The position numbers and the translations under genes are program-made. DNA of 64,000 nucleotides from Myxococcales bacterium (GTDB taxonomy: Bacteria > Myxococcota_A > Polyangia > Polyangiales > Polyangiaceae): the NCBI GenBank assembly GCA_016191785.1, contig JACPVJ010000082.1, positions 248,001 through 312,000 on the forward strand. The letters are read 5' to 3'. Shown here one piece after another: positions 1-8,937 of the stretch (positions are counted from its first letter, which is position 1; each line of letters begins with the position of its first letter). Under the pieces are notes generated by a model. The model ran no database searches and was not told where the DNA came from. It saw only the letters and a list, made by a program, of their open reading frames with translations.

Positions 1-1035
1 GGGCGCCGTCCGCGCGAGCCAACGCGAGCCCGCCAACGCTACCCCTACCAGGGCCACCAGCGCAGCGGCCCAGACCCAGGCACGACCCCAACGCCGCGGC
101 CGAACGACGACAGTCCGGCTCGCTGGCTCTGCCGAGACCTCTTCGATCGGCCTGGCTCCGGGCGCGCCGAAGCTCGGCGCACCGTCGTCGCAGTGTGCAG
201 CCAGCACGGCCGCAACTTCACGCAAGTCGTCCGGGCGGTCGGCTCGCTCTTTCGACAACAGTCGCCCGATCACCAGCGCGACGTCCTCCGGCAGGTCGGG
301 CACCAGCGCTCGAATGGGCGGGATGCCGTCACGCAGCAGGCGGGTCAGCACCTGTCCGACGTTTTCTCCCTCGATGGGTCGCCCCCCCGACAGCGCCTCG
401 TACAAGATCACACCGATGGCCCACTCGTCCGCTCGGTGATCGATGTCCGCTTCGCCCCCCGCCTGCTCGGGGGCCATGTAGCACGGCGTCCCGAGCATGG
501 CGCCTGCTCCCGTGAGCCCAGCCCGCCCGGGCTCGGCGCTGAACAGCTTCGCAATACCGAAGTCGAGCACTTTGACGCGCTCGGCACCGGCCTCGCGCGC
601 GATGAAGATGTTGTCGGGCTTCAGATCACGGTGCACGATCCCCCGCTCGTGAGCCGTGCCGACCGCTGAGACCACGGGCAAGAGCAGGCGGGCGGCGACC
701 TCGAGCGGCAGCTCGCGATCGCGTCGGAGCCGCTGGCCCAGCGTCTCGCCCTCGAGCAGGTCCATGACCATCAGCAGCGTGCCGTCTTCCACCTCGAACA
801 CGTCATGAATGGCCACGACGTTCGGATGCTCGACCGCGCTGGCCGCCCGCGCCTCGCGCAAGAACCGCCGCCGCGCTTCCGCGCTCGGAGCCACTGGCCC
901 GCTCAGAAACTTCAGGGCCAGCCGGCGGCGGGTCACCGCGTGCTGCGCCGCCCACACTTCGCCCATGCCACCTTGGCCCAGCTGCCGCTCCAGGCGGTAG
1001 CGCCCCCCGACGACCAGACCTGCTTCGAGCTCCAT
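1..1035 (-). CDS. Ser/Thr protein kinase, membrane-anchored (3' end beyond window)
   Basis: Hanks-type protein kinase that would phosphorylate Ser/Thr of unknown targets from the cytoplasmic side of the membrane. Visible are the glycine loop (LGQGGMGEV, residues 19-27), the ATP lysine in LALKFL (about residue 42), the catalytic loop HRDLKPDN (135-142), DFG (158-160) and an APE-type MAPEQ. A hydrophobic helix at about residues 313-333 follows the kinase domain, so an extracytoplasmic C-terminal domain probably lies beyond position 1. The ATG at 1035 is 8 bases after the stop of the upstream NtrC-type regulator, so the two are almost certainly co-transcribed. All kinase motifs are intact; the input signal is unknown because the tail is cut off. 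Confidence 0.9.
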   Translation of the reverse strand, partial: MELEAGLVVGGRYRLERQLGQGGMGEVWAAQHAVTRRRLALKFLSGPVAPSAEARRRFLREARAASAVEHPNVVAIHDVFEVEDGTLLMVMDLLEGETLGQRLRRDRELPLEVAARLLLPVVSAVGTAHERGIVHRDLKPDNIFIAREAGAERVKVLDFGIAKLFSAEPGRAGLTGAGAMLGTPCYMAPEQAGGEADIDHRADEWAIGVILYEALSGGRPIEGENVGQVLTRLLRDGIPPIRALVPDLPEDVALVIGRLLSKERADRPDDLREVAAVLAAHCDDGAPSFGAPGARPIEEVSAEPASRTVVVRPRRWGRAWVWAAALVALVGVALAGSRWLARTAP

Positions 1036-1043
1036 CGCCGTGC

Positions 1044-2411
1044 TCAGCCCAGACCGTACTGCTCGAGCTTGTTGTAGAGCGTCGCGCGGCTGACGCCGAG
1101 CAACCGAGCCGCCAGCGCGCGGTTGCCCCGAGCGTGTTCCAGCGCCCGCTTCAGGGCCTGGCGCTCGGCCCGCTCGACCTCTTGGGCCAGAGGTTTCACC
1201 TCCCCCGTTCCCAGCGAACGCGCGGCGCTCAGCAGACTGACGCCGGCGGCTTCGGTCGCGAACTTGACGCTCTCCGAGAGCTCGCCCTGGACGTCGCGCT
1301 CGTCGATGACGTCATGATCGATCAACACCGCGATGCGTTCGATCACGTTGCGAAGCTGGCGCACGTTGCCTGGCCAACGCTGGCCACGCAAGCATTCGAG
1401 CGCTGCCGGGGCGATCTCGAGATTCGGTCGTCCGCTGGCCGGTCCGAGCTCACGGACGAAGTGCCGTGCCAGGATCAATACGTCGTCGCGACGCGCGCGC
1501 AGGGGCGGAAGCCAGAGCGTCACGACGTTGAGGCGATAGAAGAGATCTTCGCGGAATGCCCCCTTCTTCACCATGTCTTCCAGATCACGGTGAGTCGCCG
1601 CGACGAAGCGCACGTCGGCCCGGATGGGCTCGCCGCCTCCCAAACGCTCGAACTCCTTGTCCTGCAAGAGCCGGAGCAGCTTGACCTGCAGCGCGGGGGT
1701 GATGTCGCCGATTTCGTCGAGAAACAGCGTGCCCCCTTGGGCCAGATCCACGCGGCCGAGCTTGCGGGCGTGAGCTCCGGTGAACGCACCCTTCTCGTAC
1801 CCGAAGAGCTCGCTCTCGAGCAGCGTGTCCGGGAGCGCCGCGCAGTGCACCTTCACGAAGGCGCCGCGAGACCGCGGGCTCTCGTCGTGCACCGCTCGGG
1901 CCACTAGCTCTTTTCCTGTGCCGCTCTCGCCTCGCACCAGCACGGTCGAGATCCCGGTGGCCGCCCGCCCGATCATCTCGGTCAGCTTCTGCATCGGAGG
2001 CGAGGCCCCGACGATGGCGGCACGGGCAGACGTGGGCGCAGAAGCCGCATGGCCACACGCCGCGGCGCGCCCCACCGCGAAGCGGAGGTGCTCGGGGTTC
2101 ACCGGCTCGAGCAGGAAGTCGGCCGCGCCCGAGCGCATGGCCCGGACCGCGTCCCCGACCTCTCCGCGCGTTACGACCAGCACGATCGCCACTTCGGCGT
2201 GCCGCCGGTGGAGCTGGTCGAGCACCACCAGCGCCGCCTCCGACTCGTCGAAGTGTGCGAGCACCACGTCGCAGGGGCGGGCATCCAGCGCCTCGACGGC
2301 GGCGCCGACCCCGCCCTGTCGAACCTCCACGCCGAGGGGGGCGAGCGCCTCCGCGAGGCGGCGTCGGGCCGCATCCGCACCGACGATCAAGACGCTGGCG
2401 TCGATCGGCAT
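1044..2411 (-). CDS. Sigma-54 enhancer-binding protein with degenerate receiver domain
   Basis: NtrC-family activator of sigma-54 RNA polymerase, 455 aa. Order: receiver-like domain (about 5-117), AAA+ domain (about 130-370) with Walker A GESGTGKE (161-168) and an intact GAFTGA loop (208-213) for sigma-54 contact, then a Fis-type helix-turn-helix at the C-terminus ([15 protein letters not shown]). The receiver looks unable to take phosphate: the acidic pair is Gly11-Ala12, the phospho-Asp position is His53 and the conserved Lys is Glu102. It is the first gene of an operon with a Ser/Thr kinase and is divergent from a lipoprotein gene with a sigma-54 promoter. Activation probably depends on something other than classical His-Asp phosphotransfer; control by the kinase is an inference. 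Confidence 0.92.
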   Translation of the reverse strand: MPIDASVLIVGADAARRRLAEALAPLGVEVRQGGVGAAVEALDARPCDVVLAHFDESEAALVVLDQLHRRHAEVAIVLVVTRGEVGDAVRAMRSGAADFLLEPVNPEHLRFAVGRAAACGHAASAPTSARAAIVGASPPMQKLTEMIGRAATGISTVLVRGESGTGKELVARAVHDESPRSRGAFVKVHCAALPDTLLESELFGYEKGAFTGAHARKLGRVDLAQGGTLFLDEIGDITPALQVKLLRLLQDKEFERLGGGEPIRADVRFVAATHRDLEDMVKKGAFREDLFYRLNVVTLWLPPLRARRDDVLILARHFVRELGPASGRPNLEIAPAALECLRGQRWPGNVRQLRNVIERIAVLIDHDVIDERDVQGELSESVKFATEAAGVSLLSAARSLGTGEVKPLAQEVERAERQALKRALEHARGNRALAARLLGVSRATLYNKLEQYGLG

Positions 2412-2462
2412 TGATCCGGCTCACCGTACCTTCGCTTTCGCCGAGTGTCATGCTGCCGGGCA

Positions 2463-2508
2463 GGTGTCGACTCGGCTGGACGGCGGGGTGTCCAAGCGGC
2501 TGGACACC
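2463..2508. promoter_or_regulatory. Two tandem enhancer-like inverted repeats (candidate activator sites)
   Basis: The right site is a perfect inverted repeat, GGTGTCCA (2487-2494), 6-base spacer, TGGACACC (2501-2508). The left site has the same layout but is degenerate: GGTGTCGA (2463-2470), 6-base spacer, TGGACGGC (2477-2484). The two start exactly 24 bases apart and lie roughly 50-110 bases upstream of a -24/-12 element. This is the usual placement of sites for Fis-type HTH enhancer-binding proteins. That the neighbouring regulator binds them is inferred. Confidence 0.7.
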
Positions 2509-2555
2509 TTGGCCCGCGCCCCTGAGAAACCCCTGAGAATCGACCTGGCCGTGGC

Positions 2556-2571
2556 TGGCACGAGGCGTGCT
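2556..2571 (+). promoter_or_regulatory. Sigma-54 (-24/-12) promoter
   Basis: TGGCACG, four bases, then GTGCT. The invariant GG and GC dinucleotides are 10 bases apart, as sigma-54 requires, with one mismatch to the consensus -12 box (G for the first T). It points at the lipoprotein gene starting 26 bases downstream. Confidence 0.75.
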
Positions 2572-2596
2572 CTAGCCCGTCGTCGAGGAGACAGTC

Positions 2597-3088
2597 ATGA
2601 AGACCTGGACGATGACGGTGGTGATGGCTTGGGCGTGCGCAGCACTCGGGTGCGCGGTGAACACCGACCCCTCCGGGCAAGATCAGTCCGCGGCGACGCC
2701 GGACGTCGATCCCAAACCGGCCGGCCCGGTCCTGACCCCAGCCTGTGAGCGGCTCGACGACCTGGGCCTGGCAGCTGCCGGCGAGCCGCTGAGGCTCGGC
2801 AACCCGAGCGCGCTCGACGGCGTGTGCGTCGGTATCGAGTCGGGGGCCCTGAGCTCCGTGGCCGGCACCAGCTGCAAGCTGGTCGAGCCCCTGGGCTTCT
2901 CGCTCGTCGGCTGCGCGGACTGGTACGACTGTGGCGGTTGCATCATGCGACTGCGACACGACTCGAAGCTCGACGAGTGGACGCTGGAAGGCGTGTCGCC
3001 GGAGGGGACCTGCGCGGCGTTCGATGCGAAGTACTTCCTGATGCCGGGGCCGACCTGCGGCTCGCACGAGGGCCCCGTCACGCAGTAG
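2597..3088 (+). CDS. Small secreted lipoprotein, function unknown
   Basis: 163-aa protein with a signal peptide and lipobox (ALGC, lipid-carrying Cys at about residue 19), so it should be an envelope lipoprotein. The mature part has about eight cysteines, including a [10 protein letters not shown] segment, consistent with disulfides outside the cytoplasm. I recognise no family. The start is supported by a GGAG box 8 bases before the ATG. It stands alone behind a sigma-54 promoter with enhancer-like repeats and is divergent from a sigma-54 activator gene, so it is the predicted target of that regulator. It could report on, or respond to, envelope conditions, but nothing in the sequence proves a role. 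Confidence 0.85.
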   Translation: MKTWTMTVVMAWACAALGCAVNTDPSGQDQSAATPDVDPKPAGPVLTPACERLDDLGLAAAGEPLRLGNPSALDGVCVGIESGALSSVAGTSCKLVEPLGFSLVGCADWYDCGGCIMRLRHDSKLDEWTLEGVSPEGTCAAFDAKYFLMPGPTCGSHEGPVTQ

Positions 3089-3112
3089 ACGTCCACGCTC
3101 TCGGCAACCGCA

Positions 3113-4069
3113 TCATTTCGCACAGCACGCCGGCACGTAGTTCCCCACGCCGTAGCCGGTCAGCTGCGTGCAGCCCGAGGGCATTGCGGTGCCCAGCGTG
3201 CACGCGCGACCGACCGAGCCGAGCCCCTTCTGCGCGCAGACCGCGTCGAAGCCCGAGTAGCGCGTGCAGCCCGCCGGGCAGCAGAAGTTGTTCGAGTATT
3301 TCCACTGGCAGCCGGGGATGTCGGGGCCCGGATACTCCCCGCCGACCGGGGTTCCGCTGCAGGTCACGTCGAAGCGCGGACCGCCGCAGCTCGGCTTGCC
3401 GCATGAGCAGTCGTTGCCCGTGGGGGTGCAGCCGGCGCTGGGGGGAAGCGACGTGGGCTTGAACGTCGGGCACGCCGAAGTGCAGCTCTTACACGCGCCG
3501 CTGCTGCAGGTGGTGTCTCCGCTGCACGAGCCGCAGACGCTCCCGCAACCGTCCGAGCCGCAGGTCTTGCCGCTGCAGCTCGGCGTGCAGCTCCCGCCGC
3601 CCGTCCCCCCGCCACCGCTCGAGCCTCCGCTCCCACCAAAGCCTCCGCTCCCACCAAAGGCGCCGCTCCCACCAAAGGCGCCGCTCCCACCAAAGGCGCC
3701 GCTCCCACCAAAGCCGCTACTGCCACCGACGCCGCCACCGCCGCCACCGCCACCGCCGCCGCCACTGACGCTGCCACCGACGCCGCCACCGACGCCGCCA
3801 CCGACGCCGCCACCGCCACCGACGCCGCCGCTGCCGCCGCTCGTCCCACCCGCTCCGCTGCCACCCGACCCACCGTCAGCGCCCGAGCCGCCGGTACCCC
3901 CGCCGCTGCCTGCCCGGCCCCCACCGCCGCCGGCCTGACCCCCGCTGCCTGCCTGGCCCCCGCCGCCTGACCCAGCATCGTTGCCCGCATCCCCCGCGCC
4001 CCCGCCGCCGCCCGAGCTGCAGCCCCAAGCGAGACCCATGACCAGCGCGAGCAGGTACCGGTGCTTCAT
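3113..4069 (-). CDS. Gly-rich, Cys-rich surface lipoprotein
   Basis: 318-aa lipoprotein: MKHRYLLALVMGLAWGC gives a signal peptide ending at a lipobox Cys (about residue 17). About 130 residues of Gly/Ser/Ala-rich linker follow, encoded by short tandem DNA repeats, then a Cys-rich region with the CGSDGCGSVCGSC pattern seen in many myxobacterial secreted proteins, and a second Cys-rich C-terminal segment. Many cysteines suggest disulfide or metal stabilisation outside the cell. An upstream in-frame start exists at 4150, but the ATG at 4069 places the signal peptide correctly. Function unknown; no operon partner. Confidence 0.85.
   Translation of the reverse strand: MKHRYLLALVMGLAWGCSSGGGGGAGDAGNDAGSGGGGQAGSGGQAGGGGGRAGSGGGTGGSGADGGSGGSGAGGTSGGSGGVGGGGGVGGGVGGGVGGSVSGGGGGGGGGGGVGGSSGFGGSGAFGGSGAFGGSGAFGGSGGFGGSGGSSGGGGTGGGSCTPSCSGKTCGSDGCGSVCGSCSGDTTCSSGACKSCTSACPTFKPTSLPPSAGCTPTGNDCSCGKPSCGGPRFDVTCSGTPVGGEYPGPDIPGCQWKYSNNFCCPAGCTRYSGFDAVCAQKGLGSVGRACTLGTAMPSGCTQLTGYGVGNYVPACCAK
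3624..3713. repeat. 18-bp minisatellite, about five copies
   Basis: The unit containing CTCCCACCAAA recurs every 18 bases about five times and encodes GGSGAF-type hexapeptides in the lipoprotein linker. Next to it, 3774-3830 carries shorter GCCACCGACGCC-like units with a 12-base period. The period is a multiple of three, so copy-number change would keep the frame. Confidence 0.85.
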
Positions 4070-4186
4070 GCCGCGACTTCTACGCTGGTGAGCACTGCGA
4101 GCTGCCCCCCGGTCTCGATCCAGCGGGGCGCGACCGGGCGTAGCCCCCACCCTGGCCCCGGGCTAGCCTCCCGGGCCTTCCGTTCG

Positions 4187-5136
4187 ATGACCTTGCCCCA
4201 GCTACTCGAGCGTCGGCTCTCGGTCCCCGTGATCGGGGCTCCGCTCTTCATCATCTCCACCCCCGAGCTGGTCCTGGCCCAATGCAAGGCCGGGATCGTC
4301 GGCGCGTTCCCCGCGCTCAACGCGCGCCCCCCCGAGCTCTTGGACGAGTGGCTCGGCCGCCTCACGCGCGAGCTCGCCGAGTGGGACGCCGCCCACCCGG
4401 AAGCGCCGTCGGCGCCCTTCGCCGTGAACCAGATCGTGCACAAGTCGAACGACCGGCTGAGCCACGACCTGGACTTGTGCGTGAAGCATCGCGTCCCAAT
4501 CGTGATCACCTCGCTGGGCGCCCGACAGGACGTGAACCAGGCCGTTCACGACTACGGCGGTATCGTGTTGCACGACGTGATCCACATCACCCATGCCAAG
4601 AAGGCGCTGGAGAAGGGCGCCGATGGACTGATCGCCGTGGCGGCGGGCGCCGGCGGGCACGCCGGAACCCTCTCACCCTTCGCGCTGGTGCAAGAAATCC
4701 GAGCGTTCTGGTCGGGGCCCCTGGTGCTGGCCGGCGCCATCGCCCATGGGCGTTCGGTGCTGGCGGCCCAGGCCTTGGGAGCCGATCTGGCCTACGTGGG
4801 CTCGGCCTTCATCGCCACCCGAGAGGCCAACGCAACCGAGGCCTACAAGGCGGCCATCGTCGAGGCGAGCGCCGCGGACATCGTCTACACCAACCTGTTC
4901 AGCGGCGTGCACGGCAACTACTTGCGCGCGTCCATCGTCGCCGCCGGGCTCGACCCTGCGGCGCTGCCCGAGAGCGACGCCTCGAAGATGAGCTTCGGAT
5001 CGGGCCGGAGCAAAGCCTGGCGCGACATCTGGGGCGCCGGGCAAGGCGTGGGCGCGATTCACCAGGTGCAGGGCGCCGCCGAGCTGGTGGCGCGCCTCAG
5101 GCGCGAGTATCAGGCGGCCCGGCAGGAGCTCTTCGG

Positions 5137-5140
<4 letters not shown>
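4187..5140 (+). CDS. Nitronate monooxygenase-family flavoprotein
   Basis: 317-aa TIM-barrel FMN enzyme of the 2-nitropropane dioxygenase/nitronate monooxygenase family, expected to oxidise alkyl nitronates, though some relatives have other substrates. Visible signatures are the N-terminal PVIGAPLFIISTPELV, a glycine-rich phosphate-binding loop GAGGHAG around the catalytic-type His158, and the ALGADLAYVGSAFIAT segment near the C-terminus. The ATG at 4187 matches the family N-terminus; a longer in-frame extension to 4061 would overlap the divergent gene. Its TGA overlaps the ATG of the DUF58 gene (ATGA), so the two are translationally coupled, an unusual partner for that family. Confidence 0.88.
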
Positions 5141-6018
<878 letters not shown>

Positions 6019-6022
6019 AGGG

Positions 6023-6436
6023 CTAGCCCGCGGATCCCAGCGCTGCGATCAACTCTTCGAAGCGCTCGAAGACCGTTCGCCAGCTCTCGGGCGAACCCAC
6101 CTCGGAGCTCTTGCAGCTGCGCACCCGTCCGGCCTCGTCGAAGAGGTAGAACCCGCCATCGCCGTCGGAGGCGAACAGCAGGTGATCGGGCGCATGCTCG
6201 TCGACACCCCAGCCTGCGTGCTCGCTCATCACCTGCTCCGCCGCGGTCAGGTAGAGCCCCGTCCCCTTCCCCGAGAGGACGCCGGACCCGCCGTTGGTGG
6301 CCCGCAAGAGGTCCAGATAGGCGGACGGGAGCGAGAAGGGGGCGGCTTGGATCAGGCGGAGCAGGGCGAAGTTCCCCACCGGGTCCCGCAGCCGGAAGCC
6401 CCGGGCCCCCAGCTCCGCTCTGAGTCGGCCACGCAT
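6023..6436 (-). CDS. SMI1/KNR4 (SUKH) family protein
   Basis: 137-aa protein with SUKH-fold signatures: LPSAYLDLLRATNGG near residues 36-50, then a GLYLTAAEQVM segment and DHLLFASDGDGGFYLFDEAG, which are typical of SMI1/KNR4 proteins. Members often act as immunity proteins against secreted nuclease toxins, while others are housekeeping or adaptor proteins. No toxin is adjacent. It is inverted between the DUF58 gene (stop only 4 bases away, convergent) and the Bat operon, and shares the 6437-6610 intergenic region with that operon as a divergent promoter region. Confidence 0.8.
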   Translation of the reverse strand: MRGRLRAELGARGFRLRDPVGNFALLRLIQAAPFSLPSAYLDLLRATNGGSGVLSGKGTGLYLTAAEQVMSEHAGWGVDEHAPDHLLFASDGDGGFYLFDEAGRVRSCKSSEVGSPESWRTVFERFEELIAALGSAG

Positions 6437-6610
6437 CCGCTGATGCTAGCCTTCGGGCGGAAACCCGTGAACCAGGCCATACGTCGGAATAGGGGTGGTG
6501 CCGAGATTGTCTCTTGCGAGCGGGTCGAGCTATAGCAAGCGCCGGTTTTTTCCCAGGAGCTTCGCAGGGATGAACGTGGTGAGCGCACTGGGCCGGAGGC
6601 AGGTCCGGCC

Positions 6611-7720
6611 GTGAGATCGGCGCGGCTCGTTGCTCTGATCGTCGGCTGGTCCGCGGTGGCCCTCGCGGACGGCGGCGTGGACGCCGGCTCGATCGAGCGG
6701 GTGACGGGCACCTGCACCGAGCGCTGGCCCGAGGGCAAGCCGCGCCCCAAGCTCGAGGAGCGTTTCCCCGAGAAGGGCACCAGCGGTTGGGCGTCCACCC
6801 TCGAAGTCGTGGTCGAGCACGGGAAGGGCGAGACCGTGCTGCCGAGCGGGTTCCGCATCGAGCTCGAGAGTGACGCGGCGCGAGCGCTGGAGCGCGCCGG
6901 CTTCGCGTTGCCGGATCCGGAAGGGGGCGCCGGGCCGAGCATCGACGTGGTCCGGAGCGGCGAGACGGCGAAGAGCACGGTGAAGGTCCCGGTCGTGGCG
7001 TTGCCGCCCAAGCCGGGCCGAACCGAGATGGAGCTGCCGCCACTGCCGATCGCGATCGCGCGGGCCAGCGGCGAGATCGTCACGCTGTGCACCGCGCCGC
7101 ACCGGATCGTGGTCGAAGATCCGATCGCCAGCACCCCCGACGCGAAGCCCAAGGAAAATCCCCCGCCGCGGCCGCAGCGCGAGGTCTGGACCGCCGCGCA
7201 GCAGGTGGCGATGGTCGCGGCGATCGCGCTCGTGGTCGGCGCGCTGATGGCCTGGCTGATCGGCCGCTGGCGCGCGCGGCCCAAGCCGGTCCCGCCGCCG
7301 CCGCCGCCGCGCCCCCCCTGGGAGGTCGCGATGGAAGAGCTCGGCGATCTGCGCGCGCGCGAGCTGATCCGAGGCGAGCGCTTCAGCGAGCACTACGACC
7401 TGGTCTCGCACATTCTGCGGAAATACTGCGGCGATCGCTACGGGTTCGACGGGCTCGAGAGCACGACCCGCGAGATGATGAGCGTGCTCAAGCGAGTGGT
7501 CCCGCCGATCTCGGTGCTGGGCGAGATCGAAGAGTCCCTGCGCCACGCCGATCTGGTGAAGTTCGCGCGCCTGACTCCCAACGCCGACGAGTGTAAAGAA
7601 GCCCTGGAGCGCGCCGAGGCGATCGTGCGACGCACCGTGCCGCTGCTCACCGAACCCCCGCCCTTGCCCGCCGTGCTCCCCGCTGGGCCCGGCGCGGGTG
7701 ACGGAGCCCGAGCGCCATGA
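6611..7720 (+). CDS. DUF4381-like membrane protein of the Bat operon
   Basis: 369 aa, starting with GTG at 6611 behind GGAGG (6595-6599). It has a signal peptide (about 1-19), a periplasmic beta-rich region, one transmembrane helix (about 195-220), a proline-rich linker (about 224-238) and a cytoplasmic helical C-terminal domain. This layout matches the DUF4381-type proteins that sit before VWA genes in aerotolerance operons. Its stop overlaps the BatA start (ATGA), so it is first in a five-gene coupled operon. Precise biochemical role is unknown; it probably forms a membrane complex with the VWA proteins. Confidence 0.78.
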   Translation: MRSARLVALIVGWSAVALADGGVDAGSIERVTGTCTERWPEGKPRPKLEERFPEKGTSGWASTLEVVVEHGKGETVLPSGFRIELESDAARALERAGFALPDPEGGAGPSIDVVRSGETAKSTVKVPVVALPPKPGRTEMELPPLPIAIARASGEIVTLCTAPHRIVVEDPIASTPDAKPKENPPPRPQREVWTAAQQVAMVAAIALVVGALMAWLIGRWRARPKPVPPPPPPRPPWEVAMEELGDLRARELIRGERFSEHYDLVSHILRKYCGDRYGFDGLESTTREMMSVLKRVVPPISVLGEIEESLRHADLVKFARLTPNADECKEALERAEAIVRRTVPLLTEPPPLPAVLPAGPGAGDGARAP

Positions 7721-8937
7721 CCGGGCAGCCGACCCCGACCGCTGGGCGGAGCCCGCGCCCGCGTTCCAAGCCGTCGCGCCCGCGCTCGCGCGTCTGGCAG
7801 CGCGTCGGTTTGGTGGCGCTCGCGATGGTGATCGCCCTGGCCGCGGGGTTGGCCTATCCGGCGGTCGCCCGCGGCCCCGAGCTGGTCAGCGCCAGCTGGC
7901 AGAACTGGTGGCTCTTGCCGCTGCTCGTGCTGGTCCCGGTGGTGTTTTGGCGCTCCACCTGGGGAGAAGACCGCCGCATCCCGCGCCTGCGCATCGGGAC
8001 GCTGGCGCCCTTCGCGGTGGGGCCGGTGGGCTGGCACGTGTGGCTGCGGGACGTCCCTGGAGTGTTCCGCTCGGTGGGGTTCGCCTTGTTCATCCTGGCC
8101 CTCGCCCGACCGATCAACACGCTTCGGCCCGAGACCTCGAACGAGAAGGGCATCGACATCGTCCTGGTGCTCGACCTGTCGGGCTCGATGCAGGCCGTGA
8201 TCGAGAACGTGCCAGAGAACCTGACCAAGTTCATGCCCCGGGATCGCGACCGACGCATTCGCCCCACCCGCCTGGACGTGGCCAAGGCCGTGATTCGCGA
8301 CTTCATCGCGAGGCGCAAGACCGACCGCATCGGCGTGGTGGTGTTCGGCAAAGAGGCCTACGTGCTCTCACCGCCGACGCTGGACTATCACCTGCTCGAC
8401 GCGCTGGTCTCCAAGATGGAGCTCAAGCTGATCGAGGGCAGCGCCACGGCCATCGGCGACGCCACGGGCGTGGCCGCCGCGCGCCTCAGGCGCAGTCAGG
8501 CCCAGAGCAAGGCCATCATGCTGCTCACCGACGGCGACAACAACGCCGGGCAGATCGCACCCGAATACGCCGCCCACCTGGTCAAGCTGGTGGGCGCCAA
8601 GCTGTTCACCATCCAGATCGGCAGCGGCGAGACCGCCGAAGTGCAAGACGGCTTCGATCTGTTCGGTCAACCCCGCTACGTGACGGTGCCCTTCCCGGTG
8701 AACCCGGAGTTGCTCAAGAAGCTGGCAGACGAGACCGGCGGCGAGGCCTACGTGGCCAGCGACGCGGCCAAGCTGCAAGAGAGCTTCCACGACGTGCTCG
8801 ACAAGCTCGAGAAGACCCGCTTCGAGGCCAGCATCTCGAGCTTCGAGGACATGTACCGCTTCTTGCTCCTGCCCGGAGTGCTCTTGATCGCGCTCGACGC
8901 GATCTTGCGCGCGCTCGTCCTCCGGAGGTTCCCGTGA
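7717..8937 (+). CDS. BatA-like VWA membrane protein
   Basis: 406-aa inner-membrane protein with hydrophobic segments at about 27-47, 64-78 and 116-130, a large von Willebrand factor A domain, and a C-terminal helix (about 383-402). The metal-ion-dependent adhesion site is intact: DLSGS (153-157), a downstream Thr in SATAIGD and an Asp in LTDGDNN. Bat VWA proteins are linked to oxidative-stress tolerance and to MoxR-dependent complex maturation. The Arg/Pro/Ser-rich first 25 residues are cytoplasmic. Start and stop both overlap neighbouring genes (ATGA and GTGA). Confidence 0.88.
   Translation: MTGQPTPTAGRSPRPRSKPSRPRSRVWQRVGLVALAMVIALAAGLAYPAVARGPELVSASWQNWWLLPLLVLVPVVFWRSTWGEDRRIPRLRIGTLAPFAVGPVGWHVWLRDVPGVFRSVGFALFILALARPINTLRPETSNEKGIDIVLVLDLSGSMQAVIENVPENLTKFMPRDRDRRIRPTRLDVAKAVIRDFIARRKTDRIGVVVFGKEAYVLSPPTLDYHLLDALVSKMELKLIEGSATAIGDATGVAAARLRRSQAQSKAIMLLTDGDNNAGQIAPEYAAHLVKLVGAKLFTIQIGSGETAEVQDGFDLFGQPRYVTVPFPVNPELLKKLADETGGEAYVASDAAKLQESFHDVLDKLEKTRFEASISSFEDMYRFLLLPGVLLIALDAILRALVLRRFP

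Noticed and set aside
3113..4150. Longer version of the Gly-rich lipoprotein starting at 4150
   Set aside because: The extra 27 residues are basic and would bury the lipoprotein signal; ATG 4069 gives a standard signal and lipobox.
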